19,037 nt of DNA from an uncultured Clostridia bacterium. Lineage in GTDB: Bacteria; Bacillota; Clostridia; Christensenellales; UBA1242. This document shows positions 1-8,900 of this stretch, in pieces; position 1 is the stretch's first letter, and each line of letters starts with the position of its first letter. The position numbers and the translations under genes were made by a program. The notes beneath the pieces were generated by a model, which saw nothing but the letters and a program-made list of their open reading frames with translations, was not told where the DNA came from and searched no databases. The stretch lies in NCBI GenBank assembly GCA_937992055.1, contig CALKLQ010000032.1, forward strand, positions 1 to 19,037, read 5' to 3'.

Positions 1-448
1 TATTAAGATTTTCATCCATCGTAAAACTGAGTCTATCCCAATCAGGGCTAACACCTAAAGCTTCAAGTTGTTTACAAATTCTATCACCAAATTCATTATA
101 CCAATCCCAGCCCATTTTAAGAAATTGTTCCCTTCCAAGTTCTTGTTTTGTTAGGCCTTGTTTAGAAAGTTTTTCAACAACCTTAGCTTCCGTTGCAATA
201 GCAGCATGGTCAGTTCCTGGCAACCATAAAGCACTGTATCCTTGCATACGTTTAAATCTTATTATGATATCTTGTATTGTATTGTTTAAAGCATGTCCAA
301 CATGTAATTGTCCAGTTACATTTGGAGGAGGCATAACCATGCTAAATTTCTTTTTAGACTTATCTACCTCGGCAGCAAAATAACCATTTGACTTCCAGGT
401 TTCATAAATTTCTTTTTCAAAATTTTCTGGTTGATAACTATTTTCCAT
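1..448 (-). CDS. valS: Valyl-tRNA synthetase, N-terminal part (runs off the window)
   Basis: Charges tRNA-Val with valine in the cytoplasm; class I synthetase. About 149 codons are present and the rest lies beyond position 1. The class I HIGH signature is seen as HVGH (residues 49-52), preceded by PPPNVTG (40-46), a phrase typical of ValRS rather than IleRS or LeuRS. It is followed by LPGTDHAAIAT, where ValRS usually has PGTDHAGIAT. The ATG at 448 is preceded by AAGGAT at good spacing. The gene has its own upstream region with a possible promoter (484-511), and a terminator (561-586) separates it from the small membrane-protein gene. I looked for a T-box leader and saw none of its conserved core. 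Family assignment is firm; only the 5' part can be judged. Confidence 0.95.
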   Translation of the reverse strand, partial: MENSYQPENFEKEIYETWKSNGYFAAEVDKSKKKFSMVMPPPNVTGQLHVGHALNNTIQDIIIRFKRMQGYSALWLPGTDHAAIATEAKVVEKLSKQGLTKQELGREQFLKMGWDWYNEFGDRICKQLEALGVSPDWDRLSFTMDENLN

Positions 449-483
449 CTTTCATCCTTATAAATTTTTATTAAAACAAGCAA

Positions 484-511
484 ATTAAAACGATTGAGCA
501 CCTTGTTTCAA
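484..511 (-). promoter_or_regulatory. Possible valS promoter
   Basis: On the minus strand TTGAAA (511-506) and TTTAAT (489-484) are separated by 16 bases and lie 36 bases upstream of the valS ATG. The match to the sigma-A consensus is moderate. In such AT-rich DNA chance matches are common, so this is a candidate only. Confidence 0.4.
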
Positions 512-560
512 AAAAAACAAACGTTTTAAAAAGCTTAAAGATTTCGCTATTAAATAATTA

Positions 561-586
561 AAAAACATAGGCGCACACCTATGTTT
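561..586 (-). terminator. Rho-independent terminator after the small membrane-protein gene
   Basis: Arms AAACATAGG and CCTATGTTT (586-578 and 571-563) form a perfect 9-bp stem with a 6-base loop. In the minus-strand direction the stem runs straight into a T tract. It lies about 28 bases after the stop of the 614-847 gene and before the valS promoter candidate, so it insulates the two genes. Confidence 0.8.
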
Positions 587-613
587 AATTTTACATCATT
601 TTAAAAACAAATG

Positions 614-847
614 TCAATTAACTGCAAGTATCATTAAAATGAGTGCAATAACGATGCACACAAGCCCTAAAGCCTTAAATATAAGCATAACTTTGTCATT
701 TGGGTCTATTTCACTTGTCTTTCTCACCGCTTTTGCGATTCTTTTTGCTAAAAGTGCAAATGCCAATCCCAAAGCAGCCAAAACAACGCCTACAATAACC
801 AAATCAATTGACAAAAAATCTAACAATGTATTAGCTAATAAAAACAT
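614..847 (-). CDS. Small two-helix membrane protein, unrecognised
   Basis: 77 residues. I do not recognise the family. It has two hydrophobic segments, about residues 12-34 and 53-76, joined by a loop carrying KRIAKAVRK, which by the positive-inside rule should face the cytoplasm; both short ends would then face outward. The start at 847 is chosen because AGGAGG lies 8 bases upstream. A longer in-frame reading to 898 would place its start codon inside the -35 box, so it is unlikely. The gene is monocistronic by layout: own promoter (870-898) and own strong terminator (561-586). Such tight packaging suggests a real, well-expressed gene. No catalytic motif is visible. Confidence 0.75.
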   Translation of the reverse strand: MFLLANTLLDFLSIDLVIVGVVLAALGLAFALLAKRIAKAVRKTSEIDPNDKVMLIFKALGLVCIVIALILMILAVN

Positions 848-869
848 CTTAAAGCCTCCTATTTTTTTT

Positions 870-898
870 ATTATATCAAATTCTAATTTCAATTTCAA
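870..898 (-). promoter_or_regulatory. Promoter of the small membrane-protein gene
   Basis: TTGAAA (898-893) and a perfect TATAAT (875-870) are 17 bases apart, 22 bases upstream of the ATG at 847. This is one of the best sigma-A-type promoters in the window. It also argues that the gene is transcribed separately from the upstream MreB-like gene. Confidence 0.75.
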
Positions 899-935
899 TA
901 CTTTTTTTTATTTTGTTAAAAAAAGCAATCAACTT

Positions 936-1928
936 TTATTTAAAAATTTGAGGATAGGTTTTTAATAACTTTCCAGCACCAATTATAGCACAATCTTCAC
1001 AATTATCTAAGATATTTATAGGAAGAAGAAATTTGTCATGGAAAAATTTTTCCAAGCCAGTGGTTTTAGCCACACTACCGCAAATATAAATGCCATTATC
1101 TTTAATTTGAGATAAAATCTCTTGATTACACATATTTAGAGTTGTTTCAATAAGCTTAGAAACCTCATCAAAGTAAGGAGCAATCGCCTCTTTAACATCT
1201 TGAGCATGAACTATTGCAACAATTTCAGAATCTGATACCTTATCATATGCCCTTATCTTCATACTTGAAACATCGTTATCGTATAAAGAAGCCAACTCTT
1301 CCTTTATCTTTTCAGCTAAAATTAAAGGCATATCAATATTGTATTTGTTTGAAACAAAATCAAGAACTGATTTATTCATTCCCTTTCCACCCAAATTTAT
1401 TGTCGCGCCATTTAAAATAGAATCAAATGTTGAAAGCGCTACATCTGTCTTACTTCCACCAATATCAACAATCAAACTAACTTTGGAAGAATATTTTGAC
1501 ATTCCAATATAAGAACAAACACAAACTGCACTTGGAACAAATTTAACATTCTCAAACCCACATGCGCACAAAACTTTTGAAATTTCAGAACGTTCTAAAG
1601 CGGAATTAGAAGAAGGTACAATAACGATAGCATTGAGAGAAGCAAATAATGGCTTTTTAATATTTGCCTTTTTTAAAAGATAATTAATATATACAATTGC
1701 ATATTCATTATTCTTGATTTTACCTTCTCCAAATGGAGAAAAAATCATGTGATTTTCATCATCAATCTCAGCCAATTTTTTTGCATCAATCCCTAAGGCT
1801 TTAACCTGAACAACCTCACCTGTTTTAACACATGCAACAAGAGAAGGTTCTTTAAAAGTCAATCCATTTTGCTTTGTATAAGCTTTTACAAAGCATCCAC
1901 CAAATTCCAATATTATATTATTATCCAT
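936..1928 (-). CDS. Divergent MreB-like (actin-fold) protein
   Basis: 330 residues, the usual MreB length, alignable along its whole length with the MreB/Mbl family, which forms membrane-bound filaments guiding cell-wall synthesis. Landmarks: the second phosphate motif as VDIGGSKTDVAL (154-165), then GGKGMN and NKYN (180-197), and the C-terminal region at 279-291. Key residues differ. The first phosphate motif DLGT/A is EFGG (8-11). The segment that carries the catalytic glutamate in MreB (EEPMAAA) reads PSAVCVC (132-138). The adenosine loop GGGA is CGSVA (283-287). ATP hydrolysis is therefore doubtful. It carries ten cysteines, including two CxC pairs and a CxxC near residue 310. It has an AGGA site before the ATG and begins 9 bases after the HtrA-like gene, so co-transcription is likely. 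A canonical MreB may exist elsewhere in the genome. Confidence 0.75.
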   Translation of the reverse strand: MDNNIILEFGGCFVKAYTKQNGLTFKEPSLVACVKTGEVVQVKALGIDAKKLAEIDDENHMIFSPFGEGKIKNNEYAIVYINYLLKKANIKKPLFASLNAIVIVPSSNSALERSEISKVLCACGFENVKFVPSAVCVCSYIGMSKYSSKVSLIVDIGGSKTDVALSTFDSILNGATINLGGKGMNKSVLDFVSNKYNIDMPLILAEKIKEELASLYDNDVSSMKIRAYDKVSDSEIVAIVHAQDVKEAIAPYFDEVSKLIETTLNMCNQEILSQIKDNGIYICGSVAKTTGLEKFFHDKFLLPINILDNCEDCAIIGAGKLLKTYPQIFK

Positions 1929-1937
1929 TGTTTTTTC

Positions 1938-3031
1938 CTATGATAAACTAAATTCGACTGTTCTATTTAAAATTCCTCGAGTAAAACTAACCTCTACAAC
2001 ATCACCACTATTTGAATTCAAAAGAGCGTATAACAAATCGTTCCTAACATCTATTTTATAAAAAACATTGTCTATTGTAATTCCATTAATTACATCTCCT
2101 TCACGCAAGTATCCAACTGCATTTGTACCAGATGTAACAGAATTAACATAAAGTCCTGAAGAAGAAAAATCTCCATTATTTTCCGCCATATATCTATCTA
2201 TTGCGCTTACTCCCAAAACTGGAATACTATAGGTTGTGTTATTTTGATCTGCACTCACTATTTTATCAATTATTTGTATAACAGGATAAATGGGAACGGC
2301 AAAAAACAAAGAATTTGCATCATCATTTCCAAGTGTGTTTAAACCAATCAATTTTCCTGTCATATCAAATAGAGGACCACCACTGTTTCCATGATTTATA
2401 GGAGCAGTATGTTGAATTAAGGTTTCATAAACTATGCCGTTGTCTGCATAACTTATCCTACCAGAAGAGGAACTAATATAACCTAAAGTAGAAGTGTTTT
2501 GAAGTGTAAAATCTATAGGGGTTCCAATTGCAATAACTGTTTCCAATGGTTGCAAAATATTGGTCTGTGAGGCGTAAACAAATCTATCTACCATTTCCAC
2601 ATAAGGCATATCTCCACAATCGCATTTAATTATGGCAATATCTAAATTTATATTCGACCATAAAACTTTTGCTCCATGAGGAGATGTACTATTATTGTGA
2701 TAAACTTCCAATGTGTAAAAATTGCTGGAAGTTGCAAGAGATATAACATGATAATTTGTGGCGATATAACCTCCGCTATGCACTGCCACCCACTTCCAAA
2801 AGAGATTTGCTCACCACTGCTAGAAACCACAAAAATTGTAACAACTGCATTCATATTGGAATTAGCTATATCTGTTGGAGTAAGAGTTTCGGCAACATCA
2901 GTTTGCGTTTTAACAATAGGCAAAGGAGAGGTATAATTTAAATCTGAATTTCCTTTTAACCAAGAACAACCAGTAAGCAAAATTGAAAAACTAATAATTA
3001 AAGAAAAAATCAAAGCAAACCTTTTTTTCAC
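1938..3031 (-). pseudogene. HtrA/DegP-like lipoprotein serine protease with PDZ domain, frameshifted
   Basis: A secreted, membrane-anchored trypsin-like protease of the HtrA quality-control family, interrupted by one frameshift. The first frame (3031 to about 2790) has a GTG start with GAGGTG upstream, a signal peptide and a lipobox LLTGC with Cys22. After residue 81 the reading must slip back one base at the GGG at 2789-2791 to continue as GSG-VAVHSGGYIATNYHV. The joined product would be about 364 residues, normal for the family. The triad is intact in that reading: His95 (TNYHV), Asp131 (NLDIAI), Ser217 (GNSGGPL). A PDZ domain covers about 273-364. The likely cause is loss of one G from a run of four, in the cell or in the assembly. 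It sits between the Ppx-like and MreB-like genes with gaps of 23 and 9 bases. Confidence 0.85.
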
Positions 3032-3054
3032 AATTTCACCTCAAATTTCAAAAT

Positions 3055-4566
3055 TTAAATTACTTGCAAATTCTTTTTGAAAATCTTTTTGAAAGCAGGA
3101 GCAATTTTATTAGCAAGCATAATTTCAAAACTAGCATCTCCTGCCACCACAGTTTTTAATATGACAGAATCTCCCAAAATATCACAGTTTATATCTTCCA
3201 CAACTGAATTTTTTGATTTATCAAGAGCATCAGCAAGTTTTATTATCATCCCAATTTTTCTTACCGCATCTAAATCTTCTTCACTCAAAATGTCCTTATA
3301 TCTAATCCAATCGCTTAAATTTAAATCATCTGGATTTTGACATAAAGCTGCAAAGGCAGCAATTAAAAGTTCTTTATGTGAAACTCCGTAAATTTTAGAA
3401 TTTAAAATAACATCAAATGAAATTTTTGAATTATTTTCAAAACAAATTCGTTTACCAGATTCAAATAAAGTGGCAGCAATTTTGAGTGGTTTAACATAAG
3501 CTCTAGACAATTTATGCAAAACTTTTATTTGTTTGAACAAAATCAATGTCAATGCATAAACTTGATTTATATTGTTATTGTTGCCCTCATACATCTTTTT
3601 GATGCTTTCAAGTGAATAGCCCATCATCTCACTCAATGGTTTATCTAAAACTTCAGGTATAACATAATTAAAAATCACACCTTGTTTAAATCCGCTAGAT
3701 GAAACTGACAATGTTTCTATGTTGTAAGTTTCAAACAAAGCCTTTATAATGCAAATTCCACTTGCCAACATATCTGCTCTTTCTGATGATATACCCTTTA
3801 ATTTCATGGTTTTATCAAGGTCTAAATTTAAAACAAAATCATAAACAGATGACATTGTTTGTGAAGAAACAACATAATTATTTTCAAGTTCTAAAGGATA
3901 ATGCGTAGCTTTTCTCGCAAGTCTACCTAAATTTAAAAAGCTATTTCCACCACCAATAAAACTTGTTTCCAAATCAAGTTGTTCATTTCCTATCAATTTT
4001 TTTAGTTCACTTTTAACAAATGTGACCATTTTGTCGTATTTTTCTTTATTTGACGTTTTATCACTTTCAAATTTTTCAGCTAAAGTTAAAGCTCCTATGT
4101 TTAAAACAAAAGATTTTAAACAATTTCTTCTGTTATAATAAACAATTGTAGTGTTGTTGTTGTCAACATTAAATAAAACACCTTTAGGACAATCCATAAC
4201 ATTGATTATTCCGCTATAAATAGCCCTAGTTTGTTCATCAACTGATAAAATTTGAAAATTAAAACCAGTATTATTGTAAATTTCTTCAAAAAAACTCTTT
4301 TCATTTTTTGCATGCTTAAAAATTTCTGTTGCAACAGAAAAAGACTTTGTAACATTATTTCTATCACAAAGTTTTCTAAACATTTTCAAAATCTTTAATG
4401 CAGAAGTTAAATTTACGACACTTATTAAACCATTTTTCGTTATGTCAGAACCTAAAGATAAATTCTCATTGATTTCATCGCAAATTCTAAAATAGGCACC
4501 TTCAACTTCTAAAAGCATAAATTTTAGATTGCTATAGTCAAATTGAATAACCGCTACTCTTTCCAT
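3055..4566 (-). CDS. Divergent Ppx/GppA-family protein, probably catalytically changed
   Basis: 503 residues. Ppx/GppA enzymes hydrolyse polyphosphate or pppGpp and often carry a C-terminal HD-type domain. Family features: SVATEIFKHAKN (77-88), ILSVDEQTRAIYSG (106-119), FIGGGN (203-208), ERADMLASGI (262-271) and VSSSGFKQGV (288-297), the last two being very characteristic. Catalytic motifs are eroded. The N-terminal DxGSNS-type motif reads QFDYSNLKF, and the central DIGGGST reads NVDNNNTT (133-140). In the C-terminal domain the HD motif (usually LHDIGK) reads LFESGK (367-372). The start at 4566 is chosen from two adjacent ATGs because GGAG then sits at better spacing. The ferredoxin gene ends 42 bases upstream and the HtrA-like gene follows after 23. 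A binding or scaffold role is possible; activity is doubtful. Confidence 0.75.
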   Translation of the reverse strand: MERVAVIQFDYSNLKFMLLEVEGAYFRICDEINENLSLGSDITKNGLISVVNLTSALKILKMFRKLCDRNNVTKSFSVATEIFKHAKNEKSFFEEIYNNTGFNFQILSVDEQTRAIYSGIINVMDCPKGVLFNVDNNNTTIVYYNRRNCLKSFVLNIGALTLAEKFESDKTSNKEKYDKMVTFVKSELKKLIGNEQLDLETSFIGGGNSFLNLGRLARKATHYPLELENNYVVSSQTMSSVYDFVLNLDLDKTMKLKGISSERADMLASGICIIKALFETYNIETLSVSSSGFKQGVIFNYVIPEVLDKPLSEMMGYSLESIKKMYEGNNNNINQVYALTLILFKQIKVLHKLSRAYVKPLKIAATLFESGKRICFENNSKISFDVILNSKIYGVSHKELLIAAFAALCQNPDDLNLSDWIRYKDILSEEDLDAVRKIGMIIKLADALDKSKNSVVEDINCDILGDSVILKTVVAGDASFEIMLANKIAPAFKKIFKKNLQVI

Positions 4567-4608
4567 CATCACTCCAAAATTAAATAAAATATGGGAAGCT
4601 AACACTTC

Positions 4609-4776
4609 CTAATTAATCTTTATTGCCTCCACAGGACAAGTGGCTTCACATGAACCACATTTAATACATTTATTAGGGTCTATTTCAGCCTTTCCATCTT
4701 TATCAAAATTAATTGCTTCAACCGGACATATGCTTATACAAGAACCACATCCAATACATTTGTTTTTATTTACCAT
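4609..4776 (-). CDS. 2[4Fe-4S] clostridial-type ferredoxin
   Basis: 55 residues, a small cytoplasmic electron carrier binding two [4Fe-4S] clusters. Two complete CxxCxxCxxxCP motifs are present: CIGCGSCISICP (7-18) and CIKCGSCEATCP (37-48), separated by a linker with DKDGKAEID. Length and spacing match bacterial ferredoxins of anaerobes. The ATG at 4776 is preceded by AGGAG. It is the first gene of a set continuing into the Ppx-like, HtrA-like and MreB-like genes, 58 bases after the TSUP pair. A functional link to any neighbour is not shown by the sequence. Confidence 0.95.
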   Translation of the reverse strand: MVNKNKCIGCGSCISICPVEAINFDKDGKAEIDPNKCIKCGSCEATCPVEAIKIN

Positions 4777-4834
4777 AGTCTTCTCCTATACTTTTCGGTA
4801 AATATTAACATATAATCACAAATTTGTCCAGTAA

Positions 4835-5206
4835 TCATTCCCTTTTTTCAGTGAATATTTTAGCAAATTGCCATATTGAAAGCAATATCAAAAAAATTCC
4901 AAACATAATTTTTAAATATTTTCCATCAATTAAATTAGCTAAATAGGCTCCAATAAAACTAAAAAGCAATCCAGAAATTATAATGAGCCAAAGCAAATGG
5001 GTTTCAATCATTTTATTTTTAAAATGAATAAATAAGGCGGGCAATGCCAAAAAGAAAAAACAAATTAAATTGATTCCCTGTGCATTTGTTTGTGAAAACG
5101 ATAAAAAAATGGTTAACATAGGAATGAGTATAGTTCCTCCTCCCATTCCCATTCCTCCAATTACACCAGCAAGAAAACCAAATAAAATCAATAAAAAAAT
5201 TGTCAT
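4835..5206 (-). CDS. TSUP (TauE/SafE) family permease, C-terminal half-size protein
   Basis: 123 residues, membrane protein of the TSUP family, whose members export sulfite, sulfoacetate or similar small anions. It begins directly with the conserved glycine-rich helix (GFLAGVIGGMGMGGGTILIP, about 10-29), followed by about three more hydrophobic segments. Full-size TSUP proteins are about 250 residues and contain two such halves; this is one half. Its ATG follows the TAA of the upstream half with no gap and in the same reading frame, with GGTGAT as probable ribosome binding site inside the upstream gene. The two halves most likely assemble as a heterodimer. Substrate cannot be told. Confidence 0.85.
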   Translation of the reverse strand: MTIFLLILFGFLAGVIGGMGMGGGTILIPMLTIFLSFSQTNAQGINLICFFFLALPALFIHFKNKMIETHLLWLIIISGLLFSFIGAYLANLIDGKYLKIMFGIFLILLSIWQFAKIFTEKRE

Positions 5207-5701
5207 TTATATCACCATTTTTATTCCAGCAGCTAGCATTATAATAGCAAAAATTACTCTTATAACCTTTCCACTAAATTTTTTTAACAAAACAGCACCA
5301 AGAGCTCCGCCAACAAATACACCAATTGAGGTATAAATTAGGTTAAAAACATCCAAATCATTTTTTAAAAAATAAATTATCGAACTCACCAAACTTAAGG
5401 GAACAATTACTGCAATTGTAGTAGCATGAGCTTTTTTGTTACTAATCTTTAAACATTTTTCCAGTAAAGGAACGCAGAGCATTCCTCCTCCGCCTCCAAA
5501 AAAACCATTTGTAAAACCAATTAATGTTGAAGCAAAAATAATAAATATAATATTTTTAAAATCATTCTTTATATTTTTTTTAACCTTGTGAAATCGCCTT
5601 TTATCAGAAATAATAGCAAAGTTATAAAAACTTTTCGTCTTTAAGAATGAAAAAGCATTTTGTTTTTGATACTTAAATTTCTTAATCTTTCTATTTTTCA
5701 T
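5207..5701 (-). CDS. TSUP (TauE/SafE) family permease, N-terminal half-size protein with basic extension
   Basis: 164 residues. From about residue 49 it is a TSUP half: a glycine-rich helix (TNGFFGGGGGMLCVPLL, about 64-80), KKAHATTIAVIVPLSLVSS, then GVFVGGALGA, with four hydrophobic segments. The first ~46 residues are strongly basic and unlike the family; no in-frame ATG, GTG or TTG with a good ribosome site was found closer to the conserved part, and AGGG lies near the ATG at 5701, so the extension may be real but the start is uncertain. It ends with TAA immediately followed by the ATG of the second half. It is the first gene of the leftward run and diverges from the large surface-protein gene across about 200 bases. 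Confidence 0.8.
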   Translation of the reverse strand: MKNRKIKKFKYQKQNAFSFLKTKSFYNFAIISDKRRFHKVKKNIKNDFKNIIFIIFASTLIGFTNGFFGGGGGMLCVPLLEKCLKISNKKAHATTIAVIVPLSLVSSIIYFLKNDLDVFNLIYTSIGVFVGGALGAVLLKKFSGKVIRVIFAIIMLAAGIKMVI

Positions 5702-5777
5702 TTTTCCCTTTATATTTAAACTTATTTAAAACAACTTATTGTACATAAATTATTATTTGAAAAAAATTGAAAAATAT

Positions 5778-5806
5778 TTGATTTAAAATATGTTTTGTTA
5801 TATACT
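5778..5806 (+). promoter_or_regulatory. Probable promoter of the large surface-protein gene
   Basis: TTGATT (5778-5783) and TATACT (5801-5806) are separated by 17 bases, about 97 bases upstream of the ATG at 5903. A near-repeat ACTTATGTGG / ACTTATGTAG (5804-5813 and 5818-5827) overlaps the -10 box and transcription start, a position where a regulator could act. Confidence 0.5.
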
Positions 5807-5838
5807 TATGTGGTTAAACTTATGTAGTGAATATTTTG

Positions 5839-5861
5839 ATTATCACTTCAATTGTCATAAT
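5839..5861. promoter_or_regulatory. Imperfect inverted repeat, possible operator
   Basis: ATTATCAC and GTCATAAT (7 of 8 bases symmetric) flank a 7-base spacer in the divergent region between the TSUP pair and the surface-protein gene, downstream of the promoter candidate at 5778-5806. It may be an operator or chance symmetry in AT-rich DNA. Confidence 0.25.
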
Positions 5862-5902
5862 GAATATTTAATGGCAAAATAAATTTATTACAGGTGGATT
5901 TT

Positions 5903-8900
5903 ATGAAACAAAAAACTAGCTTTAAACTTTTTAGTGTATTAGCGCTTTTAGTGCTTGCACTCACTTTTCAATTTATTCAAAAATCAAATTTAAATTATGC
6001 TTATGCCCAAGTTGGTGAACAAGTTTCAATAACAAATGGCAACTTTAATTCTAACCCCAATTCCTATTATCTTGACAGCAGCCCTAATGGCTGGAGTTTA
6101 ATTGACTCCACTCTTTCTACCACTTCTGGGATTATCAATACAAACTCAGAAAAGTTTTCATCATACACTAACACTTATAATCTTTCAACAAATCCTGAAA
6201 CTTATTATAAAGATTCTAGCGATACTAAAATTTTGATGATAAATGCAAAAAGCTCCACATCAACTAATGCTAGTTACAATCAAGGATATAAGTCTTCTAA
6301 CATAACACTTTCCCCTTATTCTTTTTATCATTTCAGTGTTTTAGTAAAAACAGAAGTTGGCGCTATGGCATCTATTTATTTGAAAAATGAGACAAATGAA
6401 TTACTCAGTTTTGAAAGAGTAATATCTACAAAATGGTCTGAATATAACTTCTATGTTGAAACTGGTTCACTTAAAGAAAGCGTTCATTTTGAACTTTATC
6501 TAGGAACTGATTCTGCAGTAAAATCTCCTAATGCAGTATTTTTTGACAATGTAACAGGCTATAAACTTTCAAAAATTACTTTTGACAATGAAAAAGTTTC
6601 TAATGACAAATCAAAAATTTACACCATTGAAAAGAACTATATCGAATCTGTTACAAATTCTAATTTCGAAAATGGAATTGAGGGCTGGACTAGTTTGTCT
6701 GCCTTTCCAGCTGGCACAATTCATAAAGTTATCAACACGAATGACTCACAAGTTATGACAAGTGAAGGTTTCACCCATCTTGGCGGAGATAATGTCGAAG
6801 GCAATCGCGCACTTTGGTTAGCATCCAAAACAGAAAAAGCAGGTTTTGGCTATGCTTCGTCTGAAATTGACCTCCCTGCCTACTCAATCTATAAGGTAAA
6901 CATAAACGCTAAAGTTGGTGAAAATACATCTGCTCGTATTGTGCTTGTTGAAGGAGATAAGGTCGAAAACTTTTATGATAAAAAAGATTTTTACACACCA
7001 AATTCTGCTGAATTAAATGTAACAACAAATGACTATTCTTCATCGGCTTTAAATGGCTATAAAACATATTCTTTTTATGTTTACGGACACACCCTTTATG
7101 ATTCATCATTCCACATTGAACTATGGCTTGGCACACAAGAAGAAGGTGCAATTGGAAGCGTGTTGTTTGATAATGTTACAATTGAAAAATTGACTTATGA
7201 TGAATTTAATAGTGTATCAGATTCATCAGAGGTTAAAAAATTAGAATTAAAAACAACAACAGAATCTACAACAATTAAAAATGGTGTCTTTAATCTTGCA
7301 AAGCCAAATGGCTCCTACCCTGTCCCAGCACAAAACTGGACAAGCGAAATTGAAAATAAAAATAACAACGTTGCTGGAATTATAAACACAAATCAATCTC
7401 TATTTGACAATTCCAAAGAATTTTATGGCAACATAACCAATCCTGGAAATCCACAAGGATTTTCATCAGATTTAGAAAAAGAATCAAATAACATATTGAT
7501 GTTGTGGAACAAAACATCAAGCTATCAAAGTTACAGTTCAGAAAGTGTTAGTGTAACTTCAAAAACTTCTACTTCTGAATCTTTCTATGACTTTAGTTTT
7601 GATTTTAAAACAATTTCTAATCAATCATCTATTAACTTTAATCTTCAAGTTTTTGACCAAAACTCTGTAAAAGTTTTTGAAAGTGAAAACAATGCTAGTT
7701 CTGTTTGGCAAAAATATAAAGTCACAATAAGAGTTGGAGAATCTACCTCCTCTTTAACCTTCAAATTCTCGCTTGGAACTCAAGAAAACAATACTCAAGG
7801 TTATTTGTTTATAGATAATGTTGATTTAAATTCCAACTCTTCCCTAACACTTGATCAATTCAATGCATTAGCTGAAAACAATGGTAGATTTAATAAGGTT
7901 TTAGATCTAACTAATGCATATATGAATATACGTCTTCTTCCTAATAGTTTTGGTATTTATGATAACATAGCTTTTGAGGGCAAACTAGAACAAGGCACAC
8001 AACCTGATAATTCTGATCCTATTTCAGAAACCGGAATTGTAGATGGAACAAATAACATTTTTGAAGTAAACAATTCTCCAGAAAATACAAATGCAATAAA
8101 AAATCTCATGTTTATACAAAATCATACTAGTTCAACATATAGTTTAACATCAACTTTTAAAAACAATTTAGAAGCAGACAAAATTTATAAATTATCAGTA
8201 TATCTTAGAACAAAATTACAAGAACCTGAAAGTGGTTATAAAAAAGAATATGGTGCAAGTTTCCAACTAATTGGTCTTGATGGCAAAATTGAAAACATCA
8301 AAACAAATAACGAATGGAAAAAATACACTATTTATGTTAATGCTACCACCGCAACTGAGGTAAATCTTAAATTCGCTCTTACTACTCAAAATGAAACTGC
8401 AGGATTGCTTTTTATAGACAACTTTACAATTTCAGAAATTACTTCAGATGACTATAAACAAATAATAAGTTCTCAAGAAGAAAATAAAACTGATGATATT
8501 CTAATTATTGGTTCAACTGATATAAAATCTGATGATAATACAGATGAACCAAGCACTGAGAATAACTTTAATTGGCTTATTATTCCAGCATTAATCACTT
8601 CCCTAGCACTTATTATTGCAATTGTTGGTTTCACTTTAAGACATGTCAAATTTAAAAAATGGCAAAAGAAAAAAATAACAGAATATGACCGTAATAGAAC
8701 ACTTTATCAAGACGTTGTTAGAAGACAAGCTCAAGAAAAACGTGATGAAATTTTAAAAGATTATAACCAACAATTAAAACAATTGGAACAAGAAATTTCT
8801 GAAATCGAGGAAGAAAACAAATTAAGACTTGAAAAACAAAGAAAGGAAAAAGGCAAGAAAATTGACAAACAGGTAGAAAAAGAATTTAAAGCATACGCAT

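Noticed and set aside
449..613. T-box riboswitch for valS
   Set aside because: Common for valS in Bacillota, but the conserved T-box core and an antiterminator are absent; the only hairpin belongs to the upstream gene's terminator.
899..935. Possible terminator after the MreB-like gene (AAAAG/CTTTT stem with T7)
   Set aside because: Only five weak base pairs; indistinguishable from chance in this AT-rich stretch.
639..965. Plus-strand open frames lying opposite minus-strand genes, such as this one
   Set aside because: They lie antisense to supported genes, have low-complexity translations and no ribosome sites.
2783..2797. Programmed -1 frameshift producing full-length HtrA
   Set aside because: No X-XXY-YYZ slippery heptamer, no internal Shine-Dalgarno and no clear downstream stem-loop; a lost G explains it more simply.
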